This document shows positions 17,917 to 27,405 of a stretch of 64,000 nt of DNA, piece after piece. The notes beneath the pieces were generated by a model, which did not search any database, was not told where the DNA came from, and saw only the letters and a program-made list of their open reading frames with translations. Position numbers and translations under genes: made by a program. Source of the DNA: Brettanomyces bruxellensis (taxonomy: Eukaryota > Ascomycota > Pichiomycetes > Pichiales > Pichiaceae). Within the stretch, counting starts at the first letter, position 1; the number at the start of each line of letters is the position of its first letter. The DNA lies in the NCBI RefSeq assembly GCF_011074885.1, contig NC_054685.1:310001-374000 (forward strand), read 5' to 3'.

Positions 17917-20829
17917 CTACATAATTATACAATCCTCTGGAGTAAATCCGTACATAATTTTGTCCACTGACTTCTTGATTTTCAGCCAATCGCTTCTTCT
18001 TGATACAAATCGATAAACCTCTTCGGGTGAAAATATTCCATTGTCCCTACCAATATCGATGATCAATTTTCCCAACTCTTTGCACTGCTTGTTGTTCTCA
18101 GAACAATCTATTAGGTAAAGCTGACTTATCTTTTTGAAACTTGCAAAGTACTGAACAGTAGCTTTAACCCTGTATCTCTGGAAAAACGAATAAAGAAAAT
18201 TCACATCCCTGATAAACGGCATTGCACCAGTAACTGATATGATGAACCTCTGAGTCAACAACTTTATAAATATGGCCACAAAACGTTCTCCTATTTCCTG
18301 ATTGAAAACATCAAGAATTGCCTTATCAATTGAACTTCGTAGCATGGAAAAGTGTGTATCTAAGATTTGAACTGACCTAAGAACCCATTCAGTGGCCTTA
18401 TCATTTATATATACGGAGTTATCAGAGGCAGAAATATCATATGTTGTTTCATTAGCGTCACAACTCTGAATAGTATAGCTCACTTCACTTATGATAACGC
18501 CGATACTGATGTTAAGACCATCAGCCACATACGTATCCAAAATAGTTTCAAAATTTTTAATTTCCTTCTCACACGGGGACATCGATAGAAAATCCTTATA
18601 CTTTCCTGATTTGGATTTCACTACCCCATTGGCAACTAATTCTTTCTGATAAAAAACGGTCACCATTTGCAACACAAAGTCACCGACTTTCACCAACTCA
18701 ACAAAGCTATTAAGTGGGACCACGGCAACTGAATTGGCGTTTAATTTTCCTTCAAATTTTGTTGGTTTATAATCTCTGAGTGTTGCCAATGCTTCATTAA
18801 ATCCTGGTTGGATATGCTCATGAATAAGAACTCCAAGCATGTTAATAAAAATGTCAGAACATGTCGAATAAAGCTGACTTTTAAGATCGGAAGTCATTGA
18901 ATATTTGGTCAAGCCTAAAAGAAGATCATAACTGTTTTTCACATGTTGTAAAGCTAAAACTGTCAAGTCAACATTCACTAATGACTTCATCTCTTCGACA
19001 TTACTTTGGAGAATCTTTAGTTTTGCTGCCATCTTCGAAATCTTTGTTACACCATCACCTTCTTCCTTTGTGGCTTCACTTGTCTTTATTTCTCCATCAC
19101 TAGTGGTTTTCAATTTTTTGTTTGACCGAAAATTGAAGATGTTGGAAAAACTCGAAAACATATCAAAATTCTTCTTCTTAGTGCCAGGATCATCTACCAT
19201 TCGCATGATTTCACGCTCCATTTTTTTACGGTCGTCCATTTTGTTAGATTTCCAAGTTTTGATCATGAATTTAAGAGATTCAATACATTTCATTGGAAGC
19301 TGCTCAGAAAAATCTATCAAGTATGGCTCATAATACATGTTAACAAAGCCACATGCAATATTGATATAATTCATTTTTTCTGTCTTCCCTTTGCCAAGTT
19401 CCACCATGGTTTCAGGGTACTCCAAGTTCTGAAGTGTGGAAATAAGTTTGTAGTGAATATATGGAACCGATTGAAAAAATAAAGAACCCATGTTCATTAT
19501 ATTGATTCTTGAATCGGATCGATCAGAAGTACTCCGAGCGGGTAGTGTCTCATCTTTATCATCTGTTTTAAGTTTCAATTCTTTAATTTCACTCGTGACT
19601 AAACCAGCATCATCATTCCAAACATTTGCATCATCCTGAACTATTGGGGTAGGTTCTTTTGTTTCTTCAGGCTCATTTTCTGTATCCTTAGATTTATCCA
19701 ACAATTCGTCTAGCTCTTTCTTCTCGACAATTTCCTCCGTACTTTCACCGGCTTTAGCATCAATTTCCTTTGCTTTATTCACAATTGCATCGATCAATCC
19801 GCCGATTAAATAGTTGCTCAAGAAAGTCTCAATGACTTTGAGAACGATTGGCACCTCATTCATTTCACCTTTATTCTTAGATGGTTCGACAAAGGCCATT
19901 CCAATCTCTTGAAGGTCCGCATTCATAAGCAAAGCAATCTTTTGATCGAATATACTATCCAACATATCGAAGCTGAGCTTATAACCATTAACAGCTCCAT
20001 CCGTACCCTCATCCGCCTCCTTAAAAACGCTATCAACAATTTTCGGATCGGTGCATATGGAAAATCCATCTGCATATCTTGAAATAAAGAATTCACTTAG
20101 TGAATTCAGTGGATCCACGGTGAGTTGTTGATTTTCCACCTTCAATGCATCCAGAGCCGCTATTAACACTTTCACTGCTTTGAAATTCCTTTTGTCCAAT
20201 TGAATGCCTATCTCTCTTGTGACTGTATTGACAAAAAGATTTAACATTGTGTCCAAACGGAGGAGAATCGCATCATAGTCACGACTATCTGCTACTTCAT
20301 ATAGTTGCAAAAATCTAATAACATTGCTGAAAAGTTTAGTTTGCAACTCTGGAGTGTTATACTTTTTGAACAATCCCAGCTCACTGGCATCCCTATTGTT
20401 CCTCACCAACAGAGATATTACAATTGGCTGCATTATTGAATATATCTTGAGAAAATGTTGTCTTGCGAGCAACTCGCTTGATACTATAGTATCGAAGCAG
20501 TTCAGTGGATCCATGGATGAATCATCATCTAAACTTAAAAGAGAGTTTTCCCCACCAGACGTAAACGATCCACTCGCTATCTTATCATTTTTCAGCTCTA
20601 TCTGCGTATTTTGAGGTCTAGTCTCCCACACCCTGAGAGTTTTGAGATATTGCACCCATAAAGAACTATCCGTAGATATCAGTTGATAAACTTGTTTATT
20701 GACAATACTAAAGTTGTAGAGATCCCTGTAATCATGTAAATTTATTGCAATTTTGTGCACAACCCGATCAGGTATATATACGCTGTTACCATAATGTAAT
20801 GGCAACGGTAATTTGATTTGAAGGACCAT
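17917..20829 (-). CDS. RCY1: Recyclin-1, F-box protein of endocytic recycling
   Basis: The protein is 970 aa. An F-box lies at about residues 18-65 (VYIPDRVVHKIAINLHDYRD through SSLWVQYLKTLRVW). The remainder is helical and Sec10/exocyst-like, with a variable acidic stretch at about 375-440. The protein ends CIIM, a CaaX-type prenylation signal also present in S. cerevisiae Rcy1 (840 aa). Rcy1 acts with Skp1 in recycling the v-SNARE Snc1 from endosomes to the plasma membrane. Here the extra length is in the central low-complexity stretch. The start is the first ATG and lies just before the F-box. Confidence 0.9.
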   Translation of the reverse strand: MVLQIKLPLPLHYGNSVYIPDRVVHKIAINLHDYRDLYNFSIVNKQVYQLISTDSSLWVQYLKTLRVWETRPQNTQIELKNDKIASGSFTSGGENSLLSLDDDSSMDPLNCFDTIVSSELLARQHFLKIYSIMQPIVISLLVRNNRDASELGLFKKYNTPELQTKLFSNVIRFLQLYEVADSRDYDAILLRLDTMLNLFVNTVTREIGIQLDKRNFKAVKVLIAALDALKVENQQLTVDPLNSLSEFFISRYADGFSICTDPKIVDSVFKEADEGTDGAVNGYKLSFDMLDSIFDQKIALLMNADLQEIGMAFVEPSKNKGEMNEVPIVLKVIETFLSNYLIGGLIDAIVNKAKEIDAKAGESTEEIVEKKELDELLDKSKDTENEPEETKEPTPIVQDDANVWNDDAGLVTSEIKELKLKTDDKDETLPARSTSDRSDSRINIMNMGSLFFQSVPYIHYKLISTLQNLEYPETMVELGKGKTEKMNYINIACGFVNMYYEPYLIDFSEQLPMKCIESLKFMIKTWKSNKMDDRKKMEREIMRMVDDPGTKKKNFDMFSSFSNIFNFRSNKKLKTTSDGEIKTSEATKEEGDGVTKISKMAAKLKILQSNVEEMKSLVNVDLTVLALQHVKNSYDLLLGLTKYSMTSDLKSQLYSTCSDIFINMLGVLIHEHIQPGFNEALATLRDYKPTKFEGKLNANSVAVVPLNSFVELVKVGDFVLQMVTVFYQKELVANGVVKSKSGKYKDFLSMSPCEKEIKNFETILDTYVADGLNISIGVIISEVSYTIQSCDANETTYDISASDNSVYINDKATEWVLRSVQILDTHFSMLRSSIDKAILDVFNQEIGERFVAIFIKLLTQRFIISVTGAMPFIRDVNFLYSFFQRYRVKATVQYFASFKKISQLYLIDCSENNKQCKELGKLIIDIGRDNGIFSPEEVYRFVSRRSDWLKIKKSVDKIMYGFTPEDCIIM

Positions 20830-21815
20830 TCTGGAATTTTTGAATTGTACATGAAACTAGTACATTAATGGAGCCAGAAATTTTGATACTGGTATAGATA
20901 CAATGTGTAAATCGTCGTATCTTATACGGCACCTCCTGAAATATGTATTATCCGAGCTACGTATACAAAATAGTCGTTTAACTGGTCTTGGAGATCTCGG
21001 AAAATACAACAGATAGACGACACCTAAAATCAAAAAATGTGAAGATACTAGTAGAATATGGAATGCAGGTCGATAGACGCGATATTTTCGTCTGTTGACA
21101 CGAAAGCATAGTTAACAGCTCGACCCTCATTTTCTCAAACCTATCTTGAAATACGCAACATGATTGATGGATTGGTTTCTAATTTATTGACTCTTCCAAC
21201 ATTATTATGTTCATATAACCTTTTGATAGTTTGTTGGGTTAACAAGTTACTACACGTATCAAAATGATCTCACGGCGAATGGAGAAGTGGTGTGAGGCAA
21301 AAAAACACGTAATGCTGCTTTTATCTACGTTAATGAGCGGAAAGTAAGGGAGAAACAATTAATCGGCAACGACTGAGTAAAGACGATCTTTTTTCCTCCC
21401 CCAACCCCCCTGGCCCCGCTCTCTCACTAAGAGGAACATTGATATTCAATTACTAAGCAGCCGTTAACCTCAACTCGCGGTAAAAAACATAATGGAAAGA
21501 ACAATAGTTGCAACATTAATTTCCGTTTGGTGCGTATATTTCAGGGATAAATGTTCAGAAAAAAATTCATTGTTCTCGTTCGAAAAAATAGCGCTTATTA
21601 TCTATTTCTGGAGCTTTCTTCGAGGATGAAGTTGAGACGGAAAATCAGGATTCACAAAATTTGGAGGGTATAAAAGGGTCTGTTATTCCCTTTCACGAAA
21701 GCCACGTTCATTGCTGGGACATTTCTATTGCGTTTTGGTCTTTCAAAGTAAACTATTGACGCTAATAGTTGAAATATACATTATATTACAATAACAAATA
21801 CATTATAACTTCACA
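20830..21815. promoter_or_regulatory. Divergent region RCY1 / GST-like gene, with TATA box
   Basis: Nearly 1 kb without a gene. A clear TATAAAAG box is at 21669-21676, about 140 bases before the GST-like ATG. A C-rich run (CCCCCAACCCCCCTGGCCCCG, about 21400-21419) includes a CCCCT stress-response-type element on the plus strand. Together these suggest a strong or stress-inducible promoter for the plus-strand gene. Confidence 0.5.
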
Positions 21816-22433
21816 ATGGCAGAATCCGGAGCAGTCTACCTTCTTCTTCCTTCACCAAGATCAACCCTCTTTCCACCTCTTATCAAGTATTTGAACTTGG
21901 ACATCAAGATTTCGGATAGAAATGACCCAGAGTACAAAGCAGCATTTCCTTTGAACAAAGCTCCCGCTTTTAAGTCCAAGGATGGATGGAAGCTTCACGA
22001 AGCTATGGCCATTTTGCAGTACATTGTCTCGTTGAAACCAGAGAGTTGCAAATATAAATTCTACGGAAACAATGAGCGTGAAAAAGCCAAGGTCTGGCAA
22101 TGGATTTCTTTTGCAAACTCTGATTGTGTCAGCGTCGTTGCAGGCTATTTTTTCCATAGCACTACTGAGGAAGAGAAAAAGGCAGCTGCGGTCAATGTGA
22201 ATAAGACTGCTAGCGAGTTTGAAGATCAGCTTAAGCAGACTAAATATTTGGCTGGTGCTGAGTGCACGTTGGCTGATATCTTCTGCGTTAATCTCTTTGT
22301 GTGGGGACTTGACAAGCTGTTTGACAAGGAGTTTTTCGCCAAGCATCCATCGATTCACAGATGGCTCAGAGAGGTTTGCGACCACGATCCAATTCTTTCT
22401 CCAACTTTGAAGGGTAAAGATGCAACCAAATAA
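21816..22433 (+). CDS. GST-fold protein related to the N-domain of eEF1B-gamma
   Basis: The protein is 205 aa and is essentially a glutathione S-transferase fold: a thioredoxin-like half (to about 75), with FPLNKAPAF preceding the cis-proline and KLHEAMAILQYIV after it, then an all-helical half with LAGAECTLADIFCVNLFVWG and HPSIHRWLREV. These blocks most resemble the N-terminal domain of Tef4/Cam1 (eEF1B-gamma). Those proteins continue for another 200 residues with a Lys-rich linker and an EF1G domain; here the frame stops right after the GST fold, and I see no continuation in the next 200 bases. It may be a stand-alone GST or a paralogue that lost the elongation-factor half. The promoter has a TATA box. 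Confidence 0.8.
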   Translation: MAESGAVYLLLPSPRSTLFPPLIKYLNLDIKISDRNDPEYKAAFPLNKAPAFKSKDGWKLHEAMAILQYIVSLKPESCKYKFYGNNEREKAKVWQWISFANSDCVSVVAGYFFHSTTEEEKKAAAVNVNKTASEFEDQLKQTKYLAGAECTLADIFCVNLFVWGLDKLFDKEFFAKHPSIHRWLREVCDHDPILSPTLKGKDATK

Positions 22434-22660
22434 ATGAAACACTGTTAGATAAATTTTTTATGTGGCGTATAGACAAATATGACATTTTCATGCCATTAGT
22501 TGTGCTTTACGTAGTTTCCTCGTAAGTGCGTAACGTAATACAATACATACCACCAGTCCCCGACTACTGCTTATACATGACCAGGATCCCCATACGGAAG
22601 TACAAATAATATCTATAAACATTGAGAAGGGAAATTAATCGCCGGTGCGTACTTTCCGGC

Positions 22661-24235
22661 TTATATAGAAGTGATGCTGCGATGGAAAGTGTAAATTATA
22701 AATACCGTTAAAATGACGGTATCAATAGCAAACGAACTCCAGTCTGGACGAATAGGAAGTTGCCAATCCAACAAAAGATTAACCAGAATCGGTTTCTTGG
22801 AAAATTTCGCTTTGAACTGGTCGTCGGTCAATTTTTCTGACAGTGGTAGGATTTCTCTTTTCTGCCTGAAAATTGGTAAGTTTGATAAACGAGACTCAAG
22901 TTTGGAAGCCTGGTGGGGAAGAACAGTGCAGAAAAAAAGTGACAAATAAGATATCACCGCTAACACCCCATACCATATCAGTGGTCTCAGGAAATCCGGC
23001 AAATAGCAAAGGTGTGACTCGAATGTATCGTGAAGAACAGTCTGACTACCTGTTTCTTGCCAAATTTCCGAATCTGCCCGATTAAGTCCGCCTTCTTCAC
23101 CTGGATTCCAAAGAGAGAGCATCTGTATGGCTGGCCATCTGATTCCTCCGGTCATCGCACTTGATTTGACAGTGATCTCATCAGAAAAGTCACGCCCAAC
23201 AGAGTCGTGATTCTCATCGTAAATGTGGTCTTGCTTGTCAAGGCCGGATCTACCAAGTGGGTGTCTTACATGGCAATAATCATGATCATCTCCAGACAAT
23301 ATCAACTTTGGCTTTATCCAATCCAATATTTCCCTTGAGTATTTATACTCGATGACTGTTTGATACTGCTTTCCCTTAACAATGGGAAAAGGTTTGCTAG
23401 ACTCTCTGTATCTTCCACATTTTTGATCTTTGGGATTTCTGTATAGTGGAACATGCGTAATAACAATTCGAGGAAATTCCTTAGCTGGATGGTCAGGCTT
23501 TTGGAAAGATTCCAAGAACTCTCTTGATGATTTGGCCACCAAGTCATTGTCGGTATCCGAAAGAGAGACAGTATCTAGAAGAATAATTGAATGATTTCCA
23601 AGGGTCACATATGTGTCTGCATCTCCGAAGAAAGTTTTAAATCTTTTGTAAACATCATAAGAGATACCTGTTCCAAAGCCAACATCATGGTTGCCCGGAA
23701 TTTGCTGATAAGCTCTGTTATCTTTTTGCTCGGGAAAGACACGATTGAATCGATCGAATTCCTGAAACCAATCTTTATCCTTCCATTCGCGTCCGCCGTC
23801 AAATAAATCACCCACAAAGATTGTCGAATGTTGTTTCAAGACTCTATTCATAAGTTCGTAGTTGCGATGAAGATAATTGTCCGCTAGGATTCGTGTTAAC
23901 CACATTAAAGGGCCTGGTCTAGTAGGGTAAGAAAATGCATCAACAATCTGGGGATCCCCGATGATAATTGAATGATGAGGATCGGAATCTTTGGGCCATT
24001 GCTCCCATTTACGCCAATTGCATTTGCTGAAGGCGGAATACACAGCTGTTCTTTCAAAATAATGGATCGTTAAAATCCACATCATGCAAAGGACAAAGAG
24101 ATGCTTCCACCTTACGCTTCTTAATAGACCAAAAAATGTGCGTGCTAAGCCATGACTCTGTAATTTTCTTATGGGTGGAGGTGTCCCAAATGATGCCTTA
24201 TGAAGGAAAGAGGGACTTTTCGGTGTGAAGTCCAT
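22661..24235 (-). CDS. TED1: Ted1/Cdc1-family GPI-glycan phosphodiesterase of the ER
   Basis: The protein is 524 aa from the ATG at 24235. It has an N-terminal membrane segment (HLFVLCMMWILTIHYF), a luminal metallophosphoesterase domain and C-terminal membrane segments. Metal-site motifs are in order: GDPQIVDAFSYPTRPGPL, GDLFDGGREW, GNHDVGFGTG, ITHVPLYRNP and SGDDHDYC. The GDLFDGGR block and the segment after GDPQ resemble Ted1 (YIL039W) more than Cdc1. Ted1 removes ethanolamine phosphate from the second mannose of GPI anchors, which allows p24/Emp24-dependent ER export. The protein ends in a short hydrophobic tail without a retention signal that I recognise. An in-frame TTG six codons upstream is not needed as a start. 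Confidence 0.88.
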   Translation of the reverse strand: MDFTPKSPSFLHKASFGTPPPIRKLQSHGLARTFFGLLRSVRWKHLFVLCMMWILTIHYFERTAVYSAFSKCNWRKWEQWPKDSDPHHSIIIGDPQIVDAFSYPTRPGPLMWLTRILADNYLHRNYELMNRVLKQHSTIFVGDLFDGGREWKDKDWFQEFDRFNRVFPEQKDNRAYQQIPGNHDVGFGTGISYDVYKRFKTFFGDADTYVTLGNHSIILLDTVSLSDTDNDLVAKSSREFLESFQKPDHPAKEFPRIVITHVPLYRNPKDQKCGRYRESSKPFPIVKGKQYQTVIEYKYSREILDWIKPKLILSGDDHDYCHVRHPLGRSGLDKQDHIYDENHDSVGRDFSDEITVKSSAMTGGIRWPAIQMLSLWNPGEEGGLNRADSEIWQETGSQTVLHDTFESHLCYLPDFLRPLIWYGVLAVISYLSLFFCTVLPHQASKLESRLSNLPIFRQKREILPLSEKLTDDQFKAKFSKKPILVNLLLDWQLPIRPDWSSFAIDTVILTVFIIYTFHRSITSI

Positions 24236-24699
24236 TGGATCAGAATTTGACAATAAACAGAGTGATCTAACAGATCAATTTATTAAACGATTTATACTCC
24301 TTCAATATCGTAGATTCCAGACACCTGTCCCCCTTGCGTAGTTCGTCTCGAATAATAACTGTATATGTAGCGAGTAGAAGTGAAAAGCTACTAAACAGGC
24401 TTAGATGGCCTTCAGCAGCCGCAATAAACTTTACCTCGATAAACGCGAAATTTCGAGGTGTGGAATTTTTCCATTTTTTTTTCTATTTATTTTCATTTTT
24501 AATTTTTTATCATCTTAGTTTTTTTCTCTGCACCAATATCGGCTTCATCGACCCGACTGAAGTTGAGATGGGCCGGTACGGCAGTTTTGAAATATGGTTT
24601 TCATAGTTTTCCAGACAACGGAGCCAGGAAAAGCCACGGATTTGATGCGACATTGTTTCCAGGCAGGGAGGTTTGAAGTGGAAAATAGAGCTGCTTGAA
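24236..24699. promoter_or_regulatory. Divergent promoter region TED1 / unrecognised gene at 24700
   Basis: This 464-base gap holds a T-rich tract at 24465-24530 and no recognisable coding content. Confidence 0.35.
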
Positions 24700-25800
24700 A
24701 TGGAACTCAGGTCAACACGTAGCTCTAAACGTGAGCTAAATTTGGAAGATGGTAAAATTCTGGGGAACGACAAAATAGGCTATAAGACAGATTCAGTTGA
24801 TCGGAAGAATGACATGAAAGTGGAAAATGGCCAAGAATCAAATGATGACCGATTCAACTTTGATGATTACTTGGCAGACGGTGTACCGGAGCATTTCACT
24901 ATTAACATAGCTTCAGATCATGATGCAATACCGAGTGGTGCTACCCTTCTGTATAATGCTGAATTAGACGGTGTAGGTAAACCACTTGGTGATGCATACA
25001 AGCTTGATCTTGTTGATTTAACTCAAAAACAGAAAGACGCTTCTTCTAATTCAAAGAATAAACACTGGAGGAAAGCATTACGAACTCAGAGTGAGAGGAA
25101 TCATAGCGGATCAAATAATAACAACAACAATAATAACATTAATTTATCCAGTGATCCACTCACACAAAATACAGGGATAAAGAGAAAGCAACCAAAGGGG
25201 TGGGTCGATCCCTTGAGCAATAAACTATACGATGTTGCTCATAGGAGAAAAGAAATGAAAGAGAGAAAGTTTGGAGCTGCTGATCGAACAAAATCTCTGA
25301 GTGAATTTGACGAATGTATGAACGCGATGGAAAAACTCGGAAGATCCGTCAAGTTAAAGGCCAGACTGAGTCTCAAGGAACAATATCATCGAATTATGAA
25401 GCAGCATCTTGACAATAAGGAACTGGAAAATCTGGCCAAGGTACTACCAGAGCTGACGAGAGTGGAAAACACATCAGATCTGAATGAGGTGTGCATTAAA
25501 TATAAACTGACGGTAAAGGAGTTGATGAAATTTATTATAAGGTTTGAAGATATTAGAATTAAAGAGCAAAGCATGAAAAGGGCCAGGACAGAAATTAGAC
25601 AGCATCGTGCGGAACCAGTAGTGGATACAGACGATGATGAGTCTACCGACCCAATAAACTTGAAGGATTTTAAAGAAAGATCGAGAAAAAGGCTACGGAA
25701 ACGTAATAAGAAGTACGGCAAGATCATTAAGGTTCACTTTTATGATGGTGTGACACTTGTGATAGATCCAGTGTACAACCCAAAAGTCATCAGAGACTGA
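24700..25800 (+). CDS. Unrecognised basic, probably nuclear protein
   Basis: From the ATG at 24700 the protein is 366 aa. The family is not recognised. The N-terminal third is acidic and polar. A poly-Asn run (about residues 140-147) sits in a low-complexity linker. The middle has KGWVDPLSNKLYDVAHRRKE, a Lys/Arg-rich helix and LKARLSLKEQYHRIMKQ. A further conserved-looking block reads NEVCIKYKLTVKELMKFII followed by RFEDIRIKEQSMKRA. The C-terminus is strongly basic (RSRKRLRKRNKKYGKIIK) and ends PVYNPKVIRD. The LYDVAHRR pattern recalls subunits of chromatin-remodelling complexes, but I would not name one. No membrane segment or signal is seen. Confidence 0.75.
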   Translation: MELRSTRSSKRELNLEDGKILGNDKIGYKTDSVDRKNDMKVENGQESNDDRFNFDDYLADGVPEHFTINIASDHDAIPSGATLLYNAELDGVGKPLGDAYKLDLVDLTQKQKDASSNSKNKHWRKALRTQSERNHSGSNNNNNNNNINLSSDPLTQNTGIKRKQPKGWVDPLSNKLYDVAHRRKEMKERKFGAADRTKSLSEFDECMNAMEKLGRSVKLKARLSLKEQYHRIMKQHLDNKELENLAKVLPELTRVENTSDLNEVCIKYKLTVKELMKFIIRFEDIRIKEQSMKRARTEIRQHRAEPVVDTDDDESTDPINLKDFKERSRKRLRKRNKKYGKIIKVHFYDGVTLVIDPVYNPKVIRD

Positions 25801-25996
25801 GTGTGGCCACCGAATAATATTAGGAAGGAGGTGCGTCGTTTAAACATGATCATCATAAATCCAACGGCAAGTACAATTAGGATTTAATTATCGTGTTAGT
25901 TACTTTGGAATTTACAATAGAGCAGAACCGCTTTTTTCATTAATAATACACTTATTAATACATTGGAATGGCATTTATACAAATCGGGGCTGCTTT

Positions 25997-26857
25997 TCAA
26001 ACCTTTGAGTGGCTGTCATCACAATCATTTATAAACGTTGTGTCAATGCCACCGAATTCAAAGCTTAGCGTCTTTAAAAATTCGATATCGGTTAAGATAA
26101 AAAGCTTTGGCAAGAATCCTTTTAGTAAGCTGGACTCTTTAGTGGTACTGGAGTATATCTGGAACGTGGAAAATATGAATGAGAATGAGAGAATTAGGGT
26201 CAGAACAAAAAGAATTGTCCTCCTCAATCGCATCCTTGCGCTTTCATATTTGGCGTTTCTCGTGTGCTTTTGGAAGAAACTTTTTAATCCGTCCATAATA
26301 GAAATTTGTTCAATACCCCTGCCCTTCATGGAAGCGTCGGCATTCATTATAAGACGGTGAAAAATCATATTAACAGCTAAATAGTCTAAAAATGCTTTCA
26401 CGTGAACGGAACTGTCATCATCATTAGTTATCAGCGCAAAACTTACAAATAAGACCACTTTTGCTAAAGAGACCATGCCGTAAGAAGCAACGAGAGTATT
26501 AACCTGAGACGATTTTCTAAGTCTAGTAGCAGCCAGAATCCTTCCTGTAATATTAGATATAAAATTCACAGTTGCTATAATCATGTTAGGCACAAAGTTT
26601 AGAATTGTGTAGAGAGCTCCTTCATTTCGAAAATTTGAAGTCCCGGATGTTTCCGAAATCATTACCGACTTGAAAAATAGAGGGATCGAATAAAGGGCAA
26701 GAATCACAGAATAAATTCCTGTATACAATGCAACACCAATCTTAGCAAAATCATTTGAGGATGGAAGCAAAAGAATAAACATGGCTGCAATAAACAAAGT
26801 GTACATTAAATATCTTCCAATCTCTGAGAGTGAGACTGTGGTAGGTCCGGCTGCCAT
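25997..26857 (-). CDS. Unrecognised multi-pass membrane protein
   Basis: The protein is 286 aa and has five or six hydrophobic segments: YLMYTLFIAAMFILLLP (15-31), VALYTGIYSVILALYSIPLF (42-61), FVPNMIIATVNFISNITG (88-105), MVSLAKVVLFVSFALI (128-143), FLDYLAVNMIFHRLIM (155-170) and TILFVLTLILSFSFIFSTF (210-228). A basic loop lies between the last two. The C-terminal tail is polar and acidic. There is no cleavable signal or motif that I recognise. The topology would suit the ER or nuclear envelope. The start is the only Met near the N-terminus and precedes the first segment by about 14 residues. It converges with the gene ending at 25800. Confidence 0.7.
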   Translation of the reverse strand: MAAGPTTVSLSEIGRYLMYTLFIAAMFILLLPSSNDFAKIGVALYTGIYSVILALYSIPLFFKSVMISETSGTSNFRNEGALYTILNFVPNMIIATVNFISNITGRILAATRLRKSSQVNTLVASYGMVSLAKVVLFVSFALITNDDDSSVHVKAFLDYLAVNMIFHRLIMNADASMKGRGIEQISIMDGLKSFFQKHTRNAKYESARMRLRRTILFVLTLILSFSFIFSTFQIYSSTTKESSLLKGFLPKLFILTDIEFLKTLSFEFGGIDTTFINDCDDSHSKV

Positions 26858-27405
26858 TTGGTGGAAAATCTAGAAGAGTGAAAGAATGAAATTAGTAGAA
26901 TGGTGAATAAACAACTACCAGTGATAAGGAGTCGCTCGGATGATACTAATGAAATTGTTTGGTATATTATGCATAGACACTGCGCAAAACGATCTGAAAA
27001 GAAGTTTATTTTGATGTCGAGAAAAAATACCGAATTGATAGATTACGTCAATACAGGAGTATTTGAGCAATAGTTTTTAACATGGACGCATCGAGGTAGA
27101 GCTGGGAGAAAAAAAAAAAAAAGACTATTTATAGTCGATCGACGTCCCTAAAAAAATTGTGGATCAACCTACTGTATCACAATGATCTACAGAACCTATG
27201 TGCAATTAAACATACTGTTACAAACAGATAAATTATGCTTTATTCATTCCCAAGAGTTATTTAGCAAATCTGAGAATATACAAAGGATTTCAATTTCTTA
27301 AGTGAACAGCAGCGAACACTCAATTGGTGTTTGATTGGACTTTTATCAAATTTCATTTACTTTTCCCGTATCGAGTTGCCTAACCGAAACATACTACTAC
27401 TAATA
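26858..27405. promoter_or_regulatory. Divergent promoter region, membrane protein / sorting nexin
   Basis: A 548-base gap with an A-run at 27110-27121 followed by a GATCGATC-like palindromic patch near 27138. In-frame non-ATG codons extend the sorting-nexin frame back to 27331, but no ATG is available there. Confidence 0.35.

Noticed and set aside
27331..27405. N-terminal extension of the sorting nexin
   Set aside because: It would start at TTG; the first ATG is at 27406 and the family does not need the extra residues. The same reasoning was used for ARH1, TED1, XDH, SOD1, AIM25, the C2H2 gene and others.
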